DNA of 64,000 bases from Sphagnum compactum. Its lineage: Eukaryota; Bryophyta; Sphagnopsida; Sphagnales. The number at the start of each line of letters is the position of its first letter. The first letter of the stretch is position 1. Positions 60,901 through 64,000 of this stretch are shown piece after piece. The notes beneath the pieces are model-generated. The model was not told where the DNA came from and searched no databases. It saw only the letters and a list, made by a program, of their open reading frames with translations. The stretch is from assembly GCA_965153455.1 (NCBI GenBank), contig OZ234498.1:1612001-1676000 (forward strand), read 5' to 3'. The position numbers and the translations under genes were made by a program.

Positions 60901-61411
60901 TACAATTACCAAACATTTGGGAAGTGAAGTAAGAAGACCAAAAGTGTTATTGTGCTACAATTATCAGAATGGCATCACAGATGAAAAAGAAGATATCATC
61001 TTTGCTACATAACCAGAATTGTTCTCCATAGGAACAATCAATTTACTTGAGACGATTCAATTTATGAAAATCACAGATTTGGGGATCATGGATATAGATG
61101 TGAAGACTAATATTTCAGAACAAGGATCTGAAGTATAGAGCATAGAGAAGAAGATACTTGGCAACAAATATGAGCCAGAAGTAGCTTTGGAGGATAAGGT
61201 GTATCCAAAGACGTACTATAGACATCAACCAGGGAATGTTGTAGTGGATGAAACTTTAACAAACATCAAAGCACATGGATTATAGATAGTTGGATGGACG
61301 TTAATTGAAGATCAACAATTGATGAAGCTTAATCTGGGAACTAATGTAAAACCACAAATGGTGAAGATTAATGCACAGCTGGAAACAGGCAAGGTGCTGG
61401 AAGTGGAGTAG

Positions 61412-62356
61412 TTGTTGAAGGAATTCAAAGATGTTTTTGCATGGACATACAAAGATTTGAAAGGGATTCCACCAGAGCTAGCACAACATAGAACTGAATT
61501 GGACACTACTATACTACCGGCACATCAAGCCAGGTACAAATTAAATCCAAACTATGTTACAATGGTCAAACAAGATATAGATAAATTATTAGCAACTAGA
61601 TTCATTGAATCTATAGAAGAAGCTACATGGTTGTCACCTATAGTAGTAGTACCCAAAAAAAATGGCAAGTTGAAAATTTGTATAGATTTCAAAAAACTAA
61701 ATGCAGCCACAAAGAAAAATCCATACCCATTACCTTTCACAGATGAAATGTTGAACATTATAGCAAGGTATGAAGCATATTCCTTCTTAGATGGATATTT
61801 AAGATATCATCAAATATCTCTAGCTCCAGAGGACAAATACAAGACTGCATTTGTTATAAACTAGGGGGCTTTTATATGGAAGGTGATGCCATTTGGAATT
61901 AAAAATGGACTTCCAAGATATCAGAAAGTTGTGACCAAAACATTTAGAGAGTATTTTATGAAGATATTTCTTGATGACTTTACGATGTATAATGACATGG
62001 AGAGTCATTTGCAAAAGTTCAGATTATGTTTTCAATAGTACAGAGAATATGGCATTAGTCTGAATCTAAACAAATGTGCATTTATGGTATTTTCAAGGAT
62101 GATATTGGGTTTTATTGTTTCCAAGGAAGGGAAACTACCAAATCCAAAGCAAATACAAGCAATCATAAACACGCCACGAGCTAGGAATCCCCAGCAGATT
62201 CAAGTATTCAATGGGTTGGCACAATTTTACAAATGTTTTATAAAAAACTTTATTGCAATTATGGCACCTATCACTAAATTGACTAGAAAGACAAAGATTG
62301 TTCTTTGGACAGAGGAATGTCAAGGCCTAGGAATTGATTATACAGAAGTATATTAA
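61412..62356 (+). pseudogene. gypsy reverse transcriptase
   Basis: FKDVFAWTYKDLKGIPPE, WLSPIVVVPKKNGKLKICID, YPLPFTDEML and SFLDGYLRYHQI are canonical RT blocks. KVMPFGIKN and the catalytic FLDDF (61,967-61,981) follow. In-frame TAG at 61,862-61,864 stands where the family has Trp; another TAG is at 62,036-62,038. The connection segment with FNGLAQFYKCFIKNFIAIMA is well preserved, ending in a stop at 62,354. Confidence 0.92.
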
Positions 62357-62394
62357 AGCACCAATACTGCTATCACCAAACTGGTAGGTGGAAT

Positions 62395-62855
62395 TTCATG
62401 TTCATACAGATGCATCCTTGTTAGTTGTGGGGGCTATGTTGTCTCAGAACGTCACAGGGAAGAATGATCAACCAATAGTGTATGCTTCTAAACTTCTAAA
62501 TAGAATAGAACAAAATTATAGCACAACTTAGAGAAAGGCTTTAGCAACAGTTTTTTCTTTGCACAAGTTCAGACATTATTTACTAGGCAATAAGTTTGTC
62601 TCTTATGTAGATCAAATGGCATTGGTTTATTTGATCAACAAACCACAGGTTTTAGGGATAATAGCTAGATGGTTGTTATTGTTTCTCGAATATGATTTCA
62701 CAGTAGTATATAAGCCATGTAGAATTCATGTAGTTGCAGATGCATTGTCAAGATTACCGGATAGTATAAAACCCACAAGTGTGCTTGATCAAACCACAGA
62801 TGCAAGTTTGTTTTATATAGGGCCTGAATGGTTGAATGATGTAATTTTTTTTTAA
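62395..62855 (+). pseudogene. gypsy RNase H
   Basis: VHTDASLLVVGAMLSQ (first catalytic Asp, about 62,401-62,450), PIVYASKLLNRIEQNYS, LHKFRHYLLGNKFVSYVDQM and VVADALSRLPD (about 62,733-62,763) are the standard blocks. A TAG interrupts after YSTT (62,528). Confidence 0.88.
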
Positions 62856-63005
62856 AAAATAGGACAAATTGAGGGCACGTTATCGGTGCAGCAGAAGTAG
62901 AGATTGGTTAGCATAATAAAGTCTTTTACACTGAAGAATGGTGAATTGTACAGAATGGGCCAAGATAATAGACTATGACAATGTTTAACAACAACAGAAA
63001 CACAA

Positions 63006-63640
63006 ATGGTGATGAAAGAATTGCATGAAGGACCTTCAAGAAGGCATTTTGCAACAGAAATAACGCAGAAGAAGATATTAGATGCTGGATATTGGTGGCC
63101 AACTATGTACAGGGATGTGCATGATTACTGCAGATCTTGTGATGCATGTCAAAGAACTAGAGGATTGGTAACTCAAAGTCTTGTAAAGTTGGTCACAAGT
63201 CTTCCAAATGAACCATTTATGAAATGGGGACTTGATTTTGTGGGGCATTTTATGCTAGCATAGAGATATACAGGAACAAATACATTCTTATTGCCACGGA
63301 CTCTACTACTAAGTGGGTGGAAGTAAGAACATTGAGAACTAATACAACAACAATCACAACAAAATTTTTGTATAAGTGCATATTAACCAGGTTTCGATGT
63401 CCTTTGACTATAGTCACAAATCAGGGAGTTCATTTTGTTAATGATGCAATCAAGTATTTGACAGATCATTTTTGGATGAAACATGTGAATTCTACAACTT
63501 ATTATCCTCAAGGGAATGGGCAAGTTGAGTCTACTAACAAGGTATTTGGGACAATGTTGACCAAGTTAATTAGTGAAAATAGAACAAATTGGGATGAGCA
63601 CAGATGAAGGCAGGAGGTTGAAGTGGAATTGTTGAGATGA
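63006..63640 (+). pseudogene. gypsy integrase, truncated
   Basis: An HHCC zinc domain (ELHEGPSRRHF; CRSCDACQR about 63,128-63,155) and WGLDFVG (first Asp, about 63,225-63,245) are followed by a TAG at 63,261-63,263 and a frame change. [10 protein letters not shown] (about 63,416) has Asn where the family has the second catalytic Asp. [14 protein letters not shown] keeps the Glu. After NRTNWDEHR (63,605) the usual C-terminal conserved block is absent, so the end is deleted or replaced. Confidence 0.85.
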
Positions 63641-64000
63641 ACAGAAGTAGAAGAGGAGTTGAAAAGAGTAGAGAGAAAAGAAGTGTTGAATATTTAGCCG
63701 TTGGCTATAAGGTTGTCGCCACATTCATCATCATCTTCATAATGTGCAAAAGGGAAGGCATATAATGACAAAATATAGTTTGTGCAAACGATAATTCAAG
63801 ACATAGATACAACTAGAACATCTACAGTTGAATTTTTGCGCAGAAGTAGACGACGTTGGCATGCAAGAGAGTAGACAGGACTAGGAACTACATCAACAGG
63901 TCTAGTGTGCATTGAAGAATTGGAGGAAGACAAAGCTAAAGAACATCATTTTGTGGAGGCACAAATAGTGCAAAAGGATGCAAAGGAGGAGAACGTTATT
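63641..64000 (+). other. 3' continuation past the integrase, edge of window
   Basis: One frame is coding-like with a few stops and contains TIIQDIDTTRTSTVEFLR and RRSRRRWHARE, then an acidic Glu/Lys-rich tail running off the end. It may be another part of the element or a nested insertion. The family was not recognised. Confidence 0.35.

Larger units (their letters stand above)
57998..64000 (+). mobile_element. degraded Ty3/gypsy LTR retrotransposon, 3' end outside the window
   Basis: Domains occur in the gypsy order gag - protease - reverse transcriptase - RNase H - integrase on the plus strand. The coding region is broken by many stops and several frame changes, so the copy is dead. The parts are listed separately. 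No chromodomain was seen. Neither LTR could be identified, so insertion age cannot be estimated. Confidence 0.9.

Noticed and set aside
1-64000. CRISPR arrays, bacterial operons, rRNA or organellar DNA
   Set aside because: No regularly spaced identical repeats with unique spacers and no prokaryotic or organellar genes; all recognisable genes are plant nuclear types.

Overview
This window looks like nuclear DNA of a land plant. The evidence is a plant-type Golgi N-acetylglucosaminyltransferase I gene, a glutaredoxin of the CC (ROXY) class known only from land plants, a plant telo-box, and plant-style LTR-retrotransposon and MITE remains. Only two convincing genes in 64 kb, long AT-rich stretches of old degraded repeats and CpG depletion outside small islands suggest a large, repeat-rich genome. 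A gymnosperm is my best guess, but that is inference.

Layout. 1-4.5 kb: repeats only (R1 copy 1, two tandem duplications, one well-bounded MITE). 4.7-5.5 kb: a broken coding region of unknown family. 6.5-13.9 kb: AT-rich intergenic DNA with a tRNA-like SINE remnant, a 640-bp inverted-repeat element, degenerate tandem repeats and a hairpin. 14.5-23 kb: a more GC-rich block with R1 copy 2 (inverted), R3 copy 1, a CpG-retaining island at 15.4-16.2 kb with no identified gene, and the 453-codon GnTI gene on the minus strand (19,718-21,079). The GnTI coding sequence has no introns, but a 5'UTR intron with a duplicated donor site is likely. R2 direct repeats lie on both sides of this gene.

23-45 kb: very AT-rich. 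It holds two members of a long-inverted-repeat element family (23.15-24.33 and 39.36-41.14 kb), a CACTA-like foldback containing a 38-bp perfect palindrome (27.1 kb), a pair of 195-bp inverted arms (28.55 and 29.77 kb), SINE-like fragments, and a dead coiled-coil coding region (31.5-34.0 kb) whose reading frame survives while riddled with stops, mostly TAG. 45-49.3 kb: a second GC-richer block with a CpG-retaining island, R3 copy 2, a 47-bp minisatellite, and the CC-type glutaredoxin gene (48,914-49,225, plus strand). 49.3-57.8 kb: intergenic, no supported gene. 58-64 kb: a degraded Ty3/gypsy polyprotein on the plus strand (gag, protease, reverse transcriptase, RNase H, integrase) running to the window edge.

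The two host genes are unrelated in function: GnTI starts complex N-glycan formation in the Golgi, and ROXY glutaredoxins act with TGA transcription factors in the nucleus. I found no CRISPR array, operon or clear new enzymatic system. The most unusual signals are the intronless GnTI with its duplicated 5' splice site, the TAG-dominated decay of the 32.6-34 kb frame, the unidentified protein encoded there, and the paired long-inverted-repeat families.
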